Positions 10,201 through 20,563 are shown, numbered from the stretch's first letter. The stretch: DNA of 64,000 nucleotides from Enchytraeus crypticus (GCA_905160935.1 CAJHZI010000818.1:2411001-2475000), one strand, 5' to 3'. Program-made: numbers and translations. The notes: a model not told the origin generated them from the sequence alone.

Positions 10201-12569
10201 ACCGGTCTTGTCCCTGATGCATTTGAAAGGGTAAGACAGTTTCAATAGTTCAATGTAAAGGTTATACAAGAGCAGTTACTGCCGATGATTTCTTCTAGAC
10301 TATTGCAGGAGTAAAATAAGGTTTCTGTGATGGTTTACATTTAATTTCTCGGTTCTTGTTAAGTATAACATCTTACGACAGGTTCAGCTTACGGTTGATC
10401 TATTCTTCAATAGCTTGGACAAAATACGCGAACAATTTATCTAAATTAATATTTTAATATTCTAATCTAATTTAGAAATATTGAAAACTTACCAAACTTC
10501 GCAACAAATTTTCTGATGAAGAAAAAAGCGGTTATTTCAGAGATATGATTGACAACCGAACAGACGCCGAACAATATGGGAGTCCCCTTGATATCTTGCA
10601 GATGCCAAAATAGAAATCCAAATACCAGTCCGACTCCGAATCCCATGTACCACAGTATGAACAACATCGAACTATACTGAATAGGAGCGAAGCATTTCAG
10701 CACAGCAACCCCTTCGATTAGCCTACCGGCTTGTCCAGGTTGACCTCTTGGTATGAAGGGACTTGGCTTTGTAGCCGGGGCTCCTTCGCTTCCGCTTTGT
10801 CCCACGTCCGAAACCATATCCGGCTGATTAGGAATCTCCAGCGAAATTTGAACCTTTTGATCTCCGGAGTTTCCATTCGTTGCACCAAACTTTTCTTCGC
10901 CTTTCAGCGTCTTCTGTACTTTATCAATGACTCTGTTCTTCAGTTGAGCTAGCTGGATAGACTGGAACGAGGAGTCTACCTCTCTGAAGCGGAACTGCGT
11001 GGCCACGAGCAGAGCCACGGTCATCAGAACTCCGAACACGGCGTAGCAGGTCATGTAGTTGCGATCAACGATGTGTTCTGTGCCACAAGGATGACGAGGG
11101 AAGATGTTGGAATAGTCCAAGGCAATGCCGACGAAGAACATGGCCACAGCCCAACCCAACGAGCCATACATTCTCTGACGCCCGTACTGTTCCACGTCGT
11201 TATCCAGATAGCTAAGGGTTGCTGTGTCTGCCATGGAAATCGAGGGTGTGCTGAGAAATTCTCCAAGTATTTGCAGTATTAGTAGGAGCAAAAAGATGCT
11301 TGTTATGTCTTGAACCCGGTAAACCACGGCGCTCATAGGAGGAGATACTAGGCGGACAGAAGCTTTCTCGTCTAAGTTGACGATTCTGTTGTGATCAATT
11401 GGTAGAGGTGAGAAGCCATAGGTTTCGATATCTGGGTACGGTAGTTTATTAAATCTATATAGTGTCTGGTCGGTCTTTAAGATATATTTATGCTCTTCAT
11501 CTCCGTCATCATCATCGTCATCGTCATCATCATTTTTATCATCATCATCTCTAGTCGTTAGTCTACTACTTCCTTGAATGGCTGCAACATTCGAATTTAA
11601 ATTAGTTCCCTTAATATTGTTAGATGATTTTGGCTTACGGTTCTTTTCACTTGTGACTTGACTTTCATTGTCATCCTGTTCATCGTTATCATCATCTTCT
11701 TCGTCATCGTCTTCATCATCGTTATCAGATCTTTTTCTTATATTCACATTGAGCGCTTCGTCACGCTTTGACCTTGATCTACTTTTCACAATTTCTGAAG
11801 GTCGCTGAACATTTACTGACAGATTGACTCTTACGTGGAGATCATTCAGCTGATTTGTCCTACTAAAACTATCAGCCAGTGTACCTCTTCTTACTCTCTG
11901 TGCCAACTGCTCGTGAAATCGAATGGTCTCCTCATCTCGACGCATGTCTGCGTGGTCCAAGCCGCCGATAGTGTATGGTTTCATCACAAACATTCTCGTG
12001 GTATTGTGAACCAAGCAAGCGTGAGCTTTCGGCTGAACGTACGCGAGAGATAGAGTGAAAACTATCCAGCAAAGTAAGGAAAACATCAATATCGTCTTCC
12101 ACTTCTTGTATTTGTCTGCCATGCTGCCCCAGAAAGGTCCACCAACCAACTCCACGAATGGACGAAATCCTATCAGCATTCCGGTTTGAGCCGGATTCAT
12201 TCCCAGCTGTTTGAAGTAGATCCCGATGAAAGGGAAGAGAGATCCGAAGGCGGCGAAGAAGAAGAAGTAGAAAGTTTTACTAATGAACAATTCGTAATGA
12301 GCATCGGTTATGTATCTCTCAACGTAGGACTGGATTAGGGTCTTCTTTCTCTCCTCCACAGGCGCAGCTGGAGGCGGATGGGCTGAGGTCGATTCGCTGG
12401 TTTGGTAATTGGGAGGAATTGGGTTTGGGTAGCTGGAAGGAGCTTGATTTGGGTAGCTGGATGGTGATGGATTTGTTGCATATCCGGAAGAAGAACTGTA
12501 TGATGGCTTATCATCGTAGCCGTATCCGTAATCATTTCCTCGAATGTTATCCATGTATGAGCTAGCCAT
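1166..12569 (-). CDS. MFSD6: MFSD6-like major facilitator superfamily membrane protein, six coding exons
   Basis: Exons on the minus strand, in order: 12569-10493, 9225-9118, 8154-7993, 5210-4998, 2246-2095 (3' end uncertain) and 1294-1166. Junction phases are 1,1,1,1,0 and the total is about 946 residues. After the splice at KFG, the run GYLNVIYIGL, then RPWMVLPFELLQG, GLTHAGVWAAGCSYL and HHALGRGCGAIIGGALIN follow the conserved C-terminal half of animal MFSD6 (macrophage MHC receptor 2 family). About 12 membrane helices are expected; helices at about 95-120, 128-150, 158-178, 423-440, 470-486, 506-525, 632-655 and 663-685 are visible in exon 1. The start has A at -3 and G at +4, with an in-frame TAA five codons upstream. 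Family members are multipass transporter-like proteins of unclear substrate. Odd features are the large acidic loop and the extended Tyr/Gly-rich ends. Family assignment is firm; transport function is not shown. Confidence 0.88.
2095..2246 (-). CDS. MFSD6: MFSD6-like exon 5, cytosolic tail (donor uncertain)
   Basis: The acceptor CAATATTTCAG at 2247 opens a phase-1 frame reading IYNGPPAGVRDDYGYGYHLD and then PITDDQIFSQ. DDYGYGY resembles NDYGYGYDD near the N-terminus of the same protein, which supports inclusion. Three phase-0 donors could end it: GTCTTT at 2127, GTAACA at 2094 and GTAAGT at 2055. If unspliced, the frame stays open to a TAG at 1930, with AATAAA motifs near 1810-1825, so an alternative terminal form is possible. 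cDNA would decide. Confidence 0.65.
2434..2502. repeat. (GA)n microsatellite
   Basis: An interrupted GA dinucleotide tract in the MFSD6-like tail intron/exon region, just above the exon 5 acceptor side. No gene is seen here. Confidence 0.9.
2850..3204. repeat. Perfect 15-bp minisatellite, 23.7 copies
   Basis: The unit GATAATGATAAAAGA repeats without a single visible difference. Because 15 is a multiple of three, both strands show long open frames that are repeats of five residues (DNDKR, MIKEI or the minus-strand SLLSL). These are artefacts of the period, not genes. Perfection implies recent expansion or active homogenisation. It sits in the last MFSD6-like introns. Confidence 0.97.
3565..4020. 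repeat. SINE-A copy plus flank, tandemly duplicated
   Basis: 3565-3755 and 3831-4020 are about 190-bp near copies. Each starts with a minus-strand SINE-A and continues into the same right flank (AATCTTCAGTGCACTTACT, then CTCCAAGC). The same flank occurs alone near 5808-5905. So a unit larger than the SINE was duplicated, or the flank is itself a repeat. The 77-codon open frame at 3895-4128 is derived from this repeat. Confidence 0.7.
4386..4455. repeat. (ATC)n trinucleotide tract
   Basis: Imperfect ATC/TCA repeats in the intron between exons 4 and 5 of the MFSD6-like gene. This is the same triplet class that writes the Asp-rich blocks of the protein. Confidence 0.85.
4998..5210 (-). CDS. MFSD6: MFSD6-like exon 4, last membrane helix and start of tail
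   Basis: A 213-bp phase 1-1 exon. It begins TVAVFAGYGISCIFVTIALV, the last helix, followed by a cytosolic tail rich in Pro, Gly and Ser. The acceptor TTTACTCTCACAG is strong. The donor after ATA GAC AAA G (GTTTGA) keeps phase with exon 5. A second GTATAG donor 11 bp upstream is also in phase 1, so the exact end may differ by a few codons. Confidence 0.82.
5312..5440 (-). repeat. SINE-C copy, ATTG-type tail
   Basis: Read on the minus strand it runs from ACAACAATTGGAGCTC through GACGTCCCTGACATTGC to GAGGAACCGGACGTTAAAC, ending in a TTGATTGA tail. Related heads lie at 58115-58215 and 59400-59480. The 3' part is shared with copies at 8320-8433, 24955-25075 and 40184-40300. Confidence 0.6.
5905..6000 (-). 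mobile_element. 3' end of LINE family E
   Basis: The minus strand reads AEDREDWSRYMSWTYQ, the degenerate C-terminus of the LINE whose other copies end AEDREEWRRYMPWTCQ and stop. It is a 5'-truncated fragment of about 100 bp in an intron of the MFSD6-like gene. Confidence 0.7.
6452..6550 (+). repeat. SINE-A copy (tRNA-derived)
   Basis: It contains TCGGTAAGATGCTCGAC and the B-box-like GGGTTCAAATCC, followed by the family body CACCCGTTACTGACATCGC. The 3' tail is replaced by unrelated DNA, so this is a truncated copy. Confidence 0.75.
7130..7225. repeat. 16-bp minisatellite, about 6-7 copies
   Basis: Degenerate copies of ACTTCACGTACTGACT in the intron between MFSD6-like exons 3 and 4. Confidence 0.85.
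7645..7735 (+). repeat. Divergent tRNA-like SINE fragment
   Basis: GGTGCAGGGTTCAAGCCC gives a B-box-like core, with a weak A-box-like TAGCTTGATCGGTTGG upstream. It resembles SINE-A in layout but differs in body, so it is either old or a separate family. Confidence 0.5.
7993..8154 (-). CDS. MFSD6: MFSD6-like exon 3
   Basis: A 162-bp phase 1-1 exon encoding LTHAGVWAAGCSYL through GRGCGAIIGGALINSY, among the most conserved parts of the MFSD6 family (helices 10-11). The acceptor is TGCCTGCAG and the donor is GTATTG. Without splicing the frame runs on to a stop at about 7913. Confidence 0.92.
8320..8433 (+). repeat. SINE-C copy with (TTA)n tail
   Basis: The copy runs GACGTCCCTGACATCATCC, then GAGGAAACTGACGTTAAATC and (TTA)n. 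Its tail is nearly the same as that of SINE-A (CACTGACATCGC, then GAGGAAACTGACGTTAAC), although the heads differ. Confidence 0.7.
8785..9062 (-). repeat. Repeat family D, nearly full copy
   Basis: About 280 bp. On the minus strand it begins near GTTGTGTCCGG, passes GACTGCACGTGTCG and GAGCGCCTAGGCTCC, and ends in a short GAT-rich tail. Other copies: 4640-4850, 15255-15532, 27385-27450, 38312-38492, 39697-39960, 41128-41370 and 55338-55545. No A or B box and no TIR were seen. The 86-codon plus-strand frame here (8917-9177) is a repeat artefact. Confidence 0.75.
9118..9225 (-). CDS. MFSD6: MFSD6-like exon 2
   Basis: A 108-bp exon with both junctions in phase 1. It encodes YLNVIYIGLTANFIRFIYIS and then RPWMVLPFELLQ, one helix plus the conserved WTVLPxEVLQG-like segment of MFSD6. 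The acceptor is GCTTATAG and the donor is GTATGA. A 280-bp interspersed repeat begins about 55 bp past the donor. Confidence 0.9.
9541..9990 (+). mobile_element. Degraded LINE linker/RT-start fragment
   Basis: The plus strand reads GPIWKAKSDSRKNYRNAIKM and, after stops and a frame change, a piece like AISILCRNKSSAFHGL that resembles the region before the RT core of non-LTR elements. It sits in the intron between MFSD6-like exons 1 and 2 and is followed by a SINE-A copy. Identification is by pattern only. Confidence 0.45.
9992..10118 (-). repeat. SINE-A copy, near full length
   Basis: On the minus strand: A-box-like TGGCGAAGTCGGCAAGATAC, B-box GGGTTCAAATCC, body CACTGACATCGCTTTCGAGT, tail ACTGACTTTAACCTTAG. 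Copies with both boxes include 15118-15246, 38493-38620, 56252-56380, 57925-58062 and 62482-62606. Confidence 0.85.
10493..12569 (-). CDS. MFSD6: MFSD6-like exon 1 (residues 1-692)
   Basis: This exon carries a Pro/Ser/Tyr-rich cytosolic N-terminus (residues 1-80), the first helices, a loop of about 240 residues (180-420) and the central helices with the family run QYGRQRMYGSLGW (461-473). The loop has two acidic blocks, about 281-302 and 341-359, almost all Asp and Glu. They are written by imperfect (ATC)n-type trinucleotide tracts on the plus strand near 11505-11560 and 11670-11730, which suggests they grew by slippage. The exon ends with a GTAAGT donor after AAG TTT G. Confidence 0.92.
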
Positions 12570-13619
12570 GATGGCTAATTAGACATCTAGATATTGTGAT
12601 ATTTATAGAGTTGCATTCGACAATGCTTGGCGTAAGTGGTACCTTCTAAGAGAACATCAATTGGTTTCCTTTTAAAATATTTGAGTTAGTCGTCTGGAAG
12701 GTCAGTATTGGTCTAAATCTAATGACTTGTGTTGTTATGCTGACGTTTTATAAGATGGTATTTATAACCTAAATGATACCTATCAATGATTGAAAAGAAG
12801 CTAAATTAAAAGTTAATAAAAAGGTACAAATAGCCTACTTTTACTGGTTTAAAAAATTCTATCACTTTTTAAAAGGCTTAACAATTTCAACTTCAAACGA
12901 GAAACTTCACATTTCTACCTGTTATAATACTGATTTGCTTAAAAGCAAAAACTGATTATATAATAAAATTACTGGTACAAAATTGCTACAAAGAAATTTA
13001 GCTAGGTAAATATATTTTGACATTTATAGATTATCGACTTAATCGGTGTATATCTACCTGTACCTTATCTACATGCAATCTACATGTACCTTATCCTTAT
13101 GTCAGGTATATTCGGTTTTTAAATTTTTAGTTAGCTGGGGGGGGGGGGTTAAGAATAAATTAGTAGAGATGGGTTTAGGGGTCAACTTCTAGGAAATTTT
13201 ATATCTCACGTTCGGACTTGAGGTTCATTGTTAATTAGACCCACCAAAACAATTGAAGTGTGGGAGGGGCAAAAGTTCAATCCCAAGGTGCTTTTCAGCT
13301 TAAAAGTAATGGGAGATTGGCGAATTGATTTTACCGAATTGACCCCAAGACCCAGCAAATTGAACTCTGGTATTTAAGACAGAGCTCTTAGATTATAAAA
13401 TAGTTCAAATAAATAATAAATATAATTCTATATAAATATAATCCTGAAAAATTACTATATACTGTAGTTTTCTCCATATATCTTCTTGAACTATCTCCAT
13501 TCGCCTTGTAATCTTCGACTACAAGATCTGCTTTAGTGTAAGTTTATTCCTATTTTAGAACATTTCTTAATTTTATTTTGAATAAGTATCATTTCGGTAA
13601 ACAATTAATCTGACGATAC

Positions 13620-13855
13620 AGAGATGCGCGCAGAGATTTGTTACAAGAGGAGCGGAGACACAAGTAGTGCGTGTCAGTAGCGCTGGCATATTATTATCGC
13701 TGTGTAATTTTGTCGCTAGAGGGACGGACGTGGAACGCGCGGAGGGCGTAGCGACACAAGCGTTCTCTGCGTCGAGTGGTCCGCATGTCGATACTGACGC
13801 TGCAGTCCAACGGGCGCAGACAGCAAAATTCACCGTAAAATCGAACGAAGTAAAG
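13620..13855. other. Local CpG-rich islet
   Basis: About 235 bp with more than 20 CpG dinucleotides and GC above 50 percent, set in DNA near one-third GC. The flanks change abruptly. Open frames exist on both strands, but neither resembles a known protein nor has splice sites. It directly abuts the 3' end of a minus-strand SINE-B copy. It could be a promoter, the head of an unrecognised element, or a transferred piece. Confidence 0.6.
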
Positions 13856-14098
13856 TAAACACGCATTATAGTGAAATGATTAACTATGTCGATATCTATC
13901 ACTTTTTAACACCACATGTTTAAACCGTTAAGTAATTTCGACCATTTTTTGTGTAACCAGTCCTGTGAATGTCAGAGATTTTACTCTCAGATCAGCGCGG
14001 CTGGGATTCGAACCCACAGAGTTCAATTCACCTTTGGATCTGTCATTTAAAACTTCACGACGTTACCCCTACGCTATTAATACATTCTAAGAAGCCGA
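13856..14098 (-). repeat. SINE-B copy (tRNA-derived)
   Basis: On the minus strand: A-box-like TAGCGTAGGGGTAACG, B-box GGGTTCGAATCCCAGCC, then a body of about 150 bp ending TTTCACTATAATGCGTG. Two other copies, 54633-54870 and 56468-56700, have the same strand and boundaries. Pol III boxes are nearly ideal. Confidence 0.85.
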
Positions 14099-14660
14099 TG
14101 TCGTAGTAATCTAATAACTTACTGTATTAATTGAAGCTACAGGTGCTTTAAGGTGTCCTATTGATTTATTGAATTACTGATTTTTGTTAGTGGATCTCTC
14201 ACTTCTGATATGTTAACAATCAATGCCTATTTTTACCAGTGCATTGCTACGTAATGCTATTTATTATAGTTAATTGTAGCAGTTAAATGTCATTATAGTG
14301 TCATTACTTACACACCTCTGAATTAGCTTTGAGCGACTAGCTACTAATACAATGTAATGCAATATAATGAAGTACAATACAACAAAATGCAGTACAGTAC
14401 AATGCAATACAGAACATTAGAGTAGGCCTACATTATTACAGTAAAGTATAGTAAAATTAAGGCTACGTGAAGGTTCAACAAGGGCATAACCCTTGTGGTT
14501 AAACCAACTTGTTGGTTGCTTGTGTGCTCTTGTAATATGGGTCTGCAATGGTGTAGAATATTAAAAGATGGATATTGATAGGCTAAACTACGTCTTGACT
14601 TTAGTGTTCTATAATTGGCGTCTTGTTGTCTGATGTGTTGGAACCCGTCTTGAAAAATTC

Positions 14661-14673
14661 AGAGAGAGAGAGA

Positions 14674-14713
<40 letters not shown>

Positions 14714-14935
14714 AAGGGAGGGAGGCAGGGAGGGAGAAGAGAGAGAGAGAAAGGAGGGAGATGGATAGAGAGAGAGAGAGAGAGCGATAGATAGCGAGAG
14801 AGAGAGAGAAAGGGAAAAAAATAATGATGAAAATAAGAGCGAAAGAGAATGACAGACTTAGATAAAGAGAGGAACGAGAATGTGCGAGAGAGAGAGAGTG
14901 TTTGAGAGAGAGTAAAGTTGAAGCGAACGAGACCG
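14661..14935. repeat. Long GA-rich microsatellite region
   Basis: Compound (GA)n/(GGA)n tract. The long minus-strand frames over it (Ser/Leu-rich) are composition artefacts. Confidence 0.9.
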
Positions 14936-15117
14936 ACAAACAGGAGGCAGAGAGATAGAGCAGAACTGGAATAGCGCAGGAGAGCAATTGAGTACGAGAG
15001 ATAAACATCGCATAAAGTGGAGTGGGTTTTCTCTTTCACACGCAGGGACGGGGAGGGTGAGGGATGTTGTCGCGGACCTCGCTGACAACTGTTCCCCATA
15101 TTTGTTAACCAAAAAAT

Positions 15118-15246
15118 CTAAAGCTAAGGTTAACGTCAGTTTCCTCACTTGAAAGCGATGTCAGTGACGGGTGAGCCCATGATTTGAACCCTGCACCTAC
15201 TGATCCGCGGTCGAGTGTCTTACCGACTTCGCCAATGGCTCCAGCC
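15118..15246 (-). repeat. SINE-A copy, full length
   Basis: On the minus strand: GGCTGGAGCCATTGGCGAAG, then TCGGTAAGACACTCGACC, B-box GGGTTCAAATCATG and tail GAGGAAACTGACGTTAACC. It lies directly 3' of a family D copy on the same strand (15532-15255), the same order as at 38.3-38.6 kb. Confidence 0.85.
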
Positions 15247-15254
15247 AGTGACCA

Positions 15255-15532
15255 TAATCACCTTCCCTTAATCCAAGTTTAATTAGGGTAAGGATACGAC
15301 TAGACATTCTCCACTCCTCTCTGTCCCATACCATTTCATCCATCAATCTCCTTTAATCTCTTCCAGTCGTTTTGGAAATGTACCATTTGTACCATTTTCT
15401 GCAGCCTAGGCTCTCATCAACCAAATGTCCTTTCTGACACTGGTATGGATTTTAACACTTTAGTCGCCTTCTACGACACGTGCAGTCACCGGTTGGTCTA
15501 TTCTTCAAACCACAACACGGGGAATCTGTTTA
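15255..15532 (-). repeat. Repeat family D copy
   Basis: Shares CACGTGTCGTAGAAGGCGAC, then CAGAAAGGACATTTGG and GAGAGCCTAGGCTGC with the other D copies, in minus orientation. Confidence 0.75.
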
Positions 15533-18500
15533 CTAACCAATACTCTCAAAATTAAATATCATGCATAGCTCACGCTTATATTATATTTCAAACTATATGA
15601 TGAGCACCTAAAAACATAATACCTAAGACAGAAGATCTAAGGCCTAATACCTAACAGCTAATAGGATCAAATTTGAAATCCAGAATGACTGTTTCCGTCG
15701 ATTCTACTTCAGAATCTTTGCAGACTTCTTACCAAGGGACCCATGGTTATATAAATCGTGTTAACAGATAAAAATTTCCGGAAGCATTGAAATTGTGAGA
15801 TCTGGAGGACTAGCATTAAATTCTGATGAACTAATATTCTCCTTTCACAGTCTCACTCAAAGGCCTTCGGGTTCAGATGAAGCTATAATCTTTAGTAAAA
15901 TGAAATAAAAGGTTAAAGTACCCACAACCCATGATACAGTCTGTAAAGAGGAGAGGCTGGAGAAAATATCTACACAATCTCTTTCCATATTGCCTGCGGT
16001 CACTCAATTTCTCATCTCTGTCTCTCTTTCTAAATTTCTGTTGTACGTTTCGCTTTATCTCTAGTTAGGGAATTTTTCTCAAAAACGTTCTAATTTTTCT
16101 CTCATTTTCTGCAGAGATTTATAGAGAGCGTGCTGTTTTCTCCTACTCGTTGGCCTACACGTAAATTTTTGTTCCATATAAACTCTTCTCTCTTTCTTTC
16201 ACTCTCTCTTTCTCACTATCTTACTCTCTTTATTTTTCTATCTCTCTCTGTCCCACTAACTTTCCGCTACTTTCTTTAATTTAATCTTTTATTTTGTAAT
16301 ATCAAAATAGGCCTGTTCGCCTTAAAATTTTGCAAATGTAACCAATAGATACCGTTTGCATTGAGTTTTATATTTGCTATTTTAAATATATTTGGAGACA
16401 ATTTGGTTTGGAATAATCTACATGCTTTTTCCAAAACCAATGTAGTAGTGTTATTTTTTAGGTTTTTTCACAGTTACAACATACAAAGCTAAACTTTTTG
16501 AAGTCTTTGAAACCATATTAAAAAATTAGAATTGTTTTGTATCACATTTGCATTGAATAATATTTGACGAATAGCTTAACTAACAACTTGTAGCATTTAT
16601 CAAAAGTTAACGTAAAATTATTAAATTAAAACTGTTCACGTTGTCAAGAAAATTCGATATTTTCTTTTGTTTAAAAATCTATCTTTTAGGATTTTCGCTT
16701 TTATTAGGTTTTTTAAAAAACTAAAGAAAATATAACCCAAAAACCCTACTTTTACCATCCCTGGCACCAATATATCAACACTTGTGGAAGTGTGTCTTAT
16801 GGAGTAGCTTTGAGAAACCTGCGAAGGTAAATGATATACTAGAGCAGTTTAAAAAGATCTGTGAAAGTAAATGTGATACTCTCTCGTAAAAACCATTTTA
16901 TCTCACATTTAAAGTTTCATTGAAGTTTGATAGATAAATCTATAAAAATTTAAGGAAAAAGAATTTGATATTGAAGTCTATAAAAGCGTAAGAAAAAAGA
17001 AAAGCACTAGAGCCTTTTTGATGTCAAATATTGTAAATAGTCAGAATGCTCTATAGGGAGCTGGAGAACAGAGAAAATGTTTCTGGAGCTTGTGAGAAAA
17101 AGGTATAATGTACCTGATATTGAGCATACTGGAAAAACGTCGAGACATTTCTGATCATTCTCAATGTAGACCTACATGTACATGAAGTCTTTTCTATGCT
17201 ATGAAAATTTTATAAGATTACTTCCACATTCTGCAGAATAGAAAGCTGCAGCATTTAATCATGAATTTCTTTGATTCCTTCGACTGAGTTATATTCAGTT
17301 TATTTACTCATTTCAAGTAGGCCTCTACTTCCAAATTTTGAATCGAATGACCCAATCGGTAAAGATCAATGATAAACATAATCTAATTTTTATTTTGCTG
17401 ATTAGTTACTCTTAAGTCTGACGAATATTTTGATTTCACTATAATCGTGAGCCACAAGAAAAAACTATTTCAATTATTTGCTTCAGTTTTTAAAATCACG
17501 AAAAAACCAGATCAAAAAGAAATTTTTCTATAAGTACGCTCTTTTGCATTGATTCCAAAGTAGAGCACGCTTTGATAAATAAAAACAGATCCACATTTCA
17601 CACAGGTTGTGTAGTGCTTTACAAAGCTACAGAAGTACGATTTATGAAATTATACTTCTAAACTAGGATGATGTCTTTTGCGAGAGCAATCGGTTATTGA
17701 AATTTCCGATATTTGCAGAATATCGCTTTAATTATTACATAACATTACAGAGTCAGGATGCAATTATATGCTTGTTTAAGATTTAATATAATATATTTGT
17801 GTTGCAGATTTATTATTTTCTTTTATAATCCATGTAATTTCATGCAATATTATCAATAAAATCTGATTTAATATTATATTTGAAATCTGTTATGTCCACG
17901 ACGTTGAACTAAAGCCCCTACCTACAATTATAAGTGCATGCACTCTGGTTGAAAGGAGTCAGCCCTCTAGCAAAATTTAAAATAATGATCTTTATTCACC
18001 AAAATGCATGGCAGTAAGATCAGAACATGACATGAGAGACAACAACGAAAATAACAAACAGAAAATAATGATATAAATTCCTTGCATTAACTAAATTGAA
18101 ATAAAAATTGACATCCTTAGATTAACTAGTAGGTACAATAATCAATTTAGGGCAATATACCTTCAAACCTACTCCAAATGAATAAAATTAGTATAGCTTT
18201 AGAGACTATTTGTCTAGTAGAGCGGATATGGCGACCCTTCGACTTCATGAAATTTCTTTAATATTATGTTGTTTTTGAGTGCCGAATTGCAGTTTTCAGG
18301 GTGAATGTTCTCTTGAATATATTAAAGAAGTAAGATAGTGATTAAACAATAGGCTCCAATACATTGCAGAAATCCAATCTGACTTAAACTAAGCCAATCT
18401 TAATAGAGAAGGAGCCACTTGACTCGTAGAACGGCTCAAAGGACTACTGAAAGCATAAACCAATGAATGCCTCTTCGTCCTAAACACAACAAGTATTGCG

Positions 18501-19039
18501 CGTGGCATAGCTGACTACATTGCATTAAGGTTTTTCCAATAGAAGCGTTCCCTAAAATTACAAATAGTTGATATTACAATTAACTCTGCTTTCATGAAAT
18601 AATTAATGGCTCTATTAATATTACTTAGTATTGATAAGTAATGTCGCTAGTAATTATTATAATTATTATTTATAACCAATAAAATAATTAATCAGCATTC
18701 TTCAGTTTGAACAAAACCAAATAAAACAAAATGATCTTATGTTAGCCCTAAATATTGAGAAATCTCTCGCGATATCGGCAATATTCTTGCTTAGTCATTG
18801 CCGGTCCCCAGCTTACAGAAAACTATATATTCAGTCGATTACCTTTACGAGTTACTAATTTCAACATCGTAGAACATAATTTTATCAAATTTTGGCCATC
18901 GTGAAGAACTACCAAACCGCAAATAAATCGCAATGGGTTCTAAATGTTGAATTATGTAAATTATGTAAACTATGGCTGTTTTCGAGAGAAAAAGCTTCGT
19001 TGAAGGGCCTTTATATCTTTTGTTCGGCAGCATGATTCG

Positions 19040-19210
19040 GCTCTAAAGTTATCGATATTATGCATATATTTTTGCTGATATTATGGTTGAGATCTGTAAT
19101 CGATATTATGGTAGATATCAGTTACCGATATTATGACAGATAGGTCTATCAGTTACTGGTATCATGGTAGATATCAATTACCGGATACTATGCTAGATAT
19201 CAGATAGGGA
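19040..19210. repeat. About 30-bp minisatellite, 5-6 degenerate copies
   Basis: Copies of GATATTATGGTAGATATCAG with a variable TTACC spacer. Confidence 0.75.
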
Positions 19211-19249
19211 TATTATATTATTTGATCCGACAGTCTTTTTCTTTTTCTT

Positions 19250-19605
19250 CTTCTAGTGCACTGCGTAAGGGCACGTCCATGGCATATAACTATTCCAACC
19301 AATTCTATCCTCAGGCTTCCTTTTAATCTATGTATATAAATTTGTTATCAGATCATCCAGCATCGCATGTCTCGGTCTTCCTCTAACTCATTTTCTTTGC
19401 ATTCTTTCTTCTATTATATCCTTTAGCAAACCATATCCCCTTATAATATCACTATACAGATTTTATTTGTATTTTTTATCACATTTATTAACTGTCTATC
19501 TGTACCGACTCTTTCAAGAACATCTTCATTTGAAATTTTGTCAGTCAAACTAATCCTTTCCATCCTTCTCCATAACCACATTTCCAATGCTTCTAGTTTC
19601 CGACA
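19250..19605 (-). mobile_element. LINE family E, C-terminal RT region fragment
   Basis: The minus strand reads RKLEALEMWLWRRMERISLT, then DKISNEDVLERVG, and in another frame DRIGWNSYMPWTCP at the 3' end. This is the well-known C-terminal region of many invertebrate LINEs (LEAFEMWxWRRM type). Frames shift several times and the element is 5'-truncated. Clade is not assigned. Confidence 0.75.
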
Positions 19606-19949
19606 GTCATCGCCCTTAAAATAAGCGATGGTAACACTAAAATTCCCGGTTGTTTTTGTTGTTGTTCTCGTTGTAGCTTTTCTTAGCCATGCAATGAATG
19701 CAATATCAATAGTGCAAGTGCATGACTAAACTGCAGCGTAATGAGTCTCCGGCTCTGATAATTGGCTCTTTTCTTTGAGGACACAAACACTCTGTAGTGG
19801 AGCGTGTAATGCGCCAGTCAGCGCCCAGTCAAATGTTTGTAAGATGGGTTACACCATCGATATTATATTTACCCAATGCATCACATCTGTCGCTGAAGTT
19901 ACTTTCAGAAATCTATTCAAAATTATAGCGTATTACTGAAAAGAAAGAG

Positions 19950-19980
<31 letters not shown>

Positions 19981-20563
19981 AGTATGTTTAATTTCAACTT
20001 TCAAACAATTAACTACAGAAGTACAATCAGCTACAAGTAAATACAAAATGAATATAACCACTGTAAGTAAATTATACAATAGGTGCATTAAATTGGAACA
20101 ACCACCTTGAATGATGATCAGTCGTTTATCATACGTCAAAAGTTCAATTTCTTAATGGAACAAATTCTATGTTTCCTCTTCTCTGATTCGGGTAAGAAAA
20201 TGTGTTTGACGTCCGTTTTAGATTTTGGGCTTTCTTACCTGCTCTTGAAGTAGCCTAAATTATATCAAATTGTCATAATAATGATTTGAAATAATGCAGA
20301 AATTCTACAAAATTCAAAAATACCAAAAGAGGAATTGCTTGCCGGTGAATTAATTGAAATTAACAACATCGAAAACTTAAGTCTCGAATTTTATTACATT
20401 AAGCGCTCTTCACCGCAGCAAGAGTAAATATTAATTTGATTCTGCTCCAAGATTAAGTTGGAGACCATCTTGATGCAAATCAATGGACTTCAAACGTACT
20501 TGTCTGGAAATAATATTATCCACCAAATTGTTCAATTTGTGTTAGACAATGCACACATTTTTG

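Noticed and set aside
13573-13902. 109-codon minus-strand frame over the CpG-rich islet
   Set aside because: Its first part is SINE-B sequence, and the rest has no homology or splice signal that I can recognise.
13980-14030. tRNA-like B box with tRNA-like layout at 13.98-14.10 kb (and at 54.78 and 56.61 kb)
   Set aside because: The sequence between the boxes does not fold as a tRNA and is repeated with a common non-tRNA body, so these are SINE-B copies, not tRNA genes.
14601-15148. Ser/Leu-rich minus-strand frames of 96-146 codons
   Set aside because: They are translations of GA-rich microsatellite plus part of a SINE-A copy.
19833-19890. Candidate CFAP45 last exon reading CDALGKYNIDG
   Set aside because: Weak acceptor and poor alignment; the exon at 36820-36895 fits motif, phase and acceptor far better.
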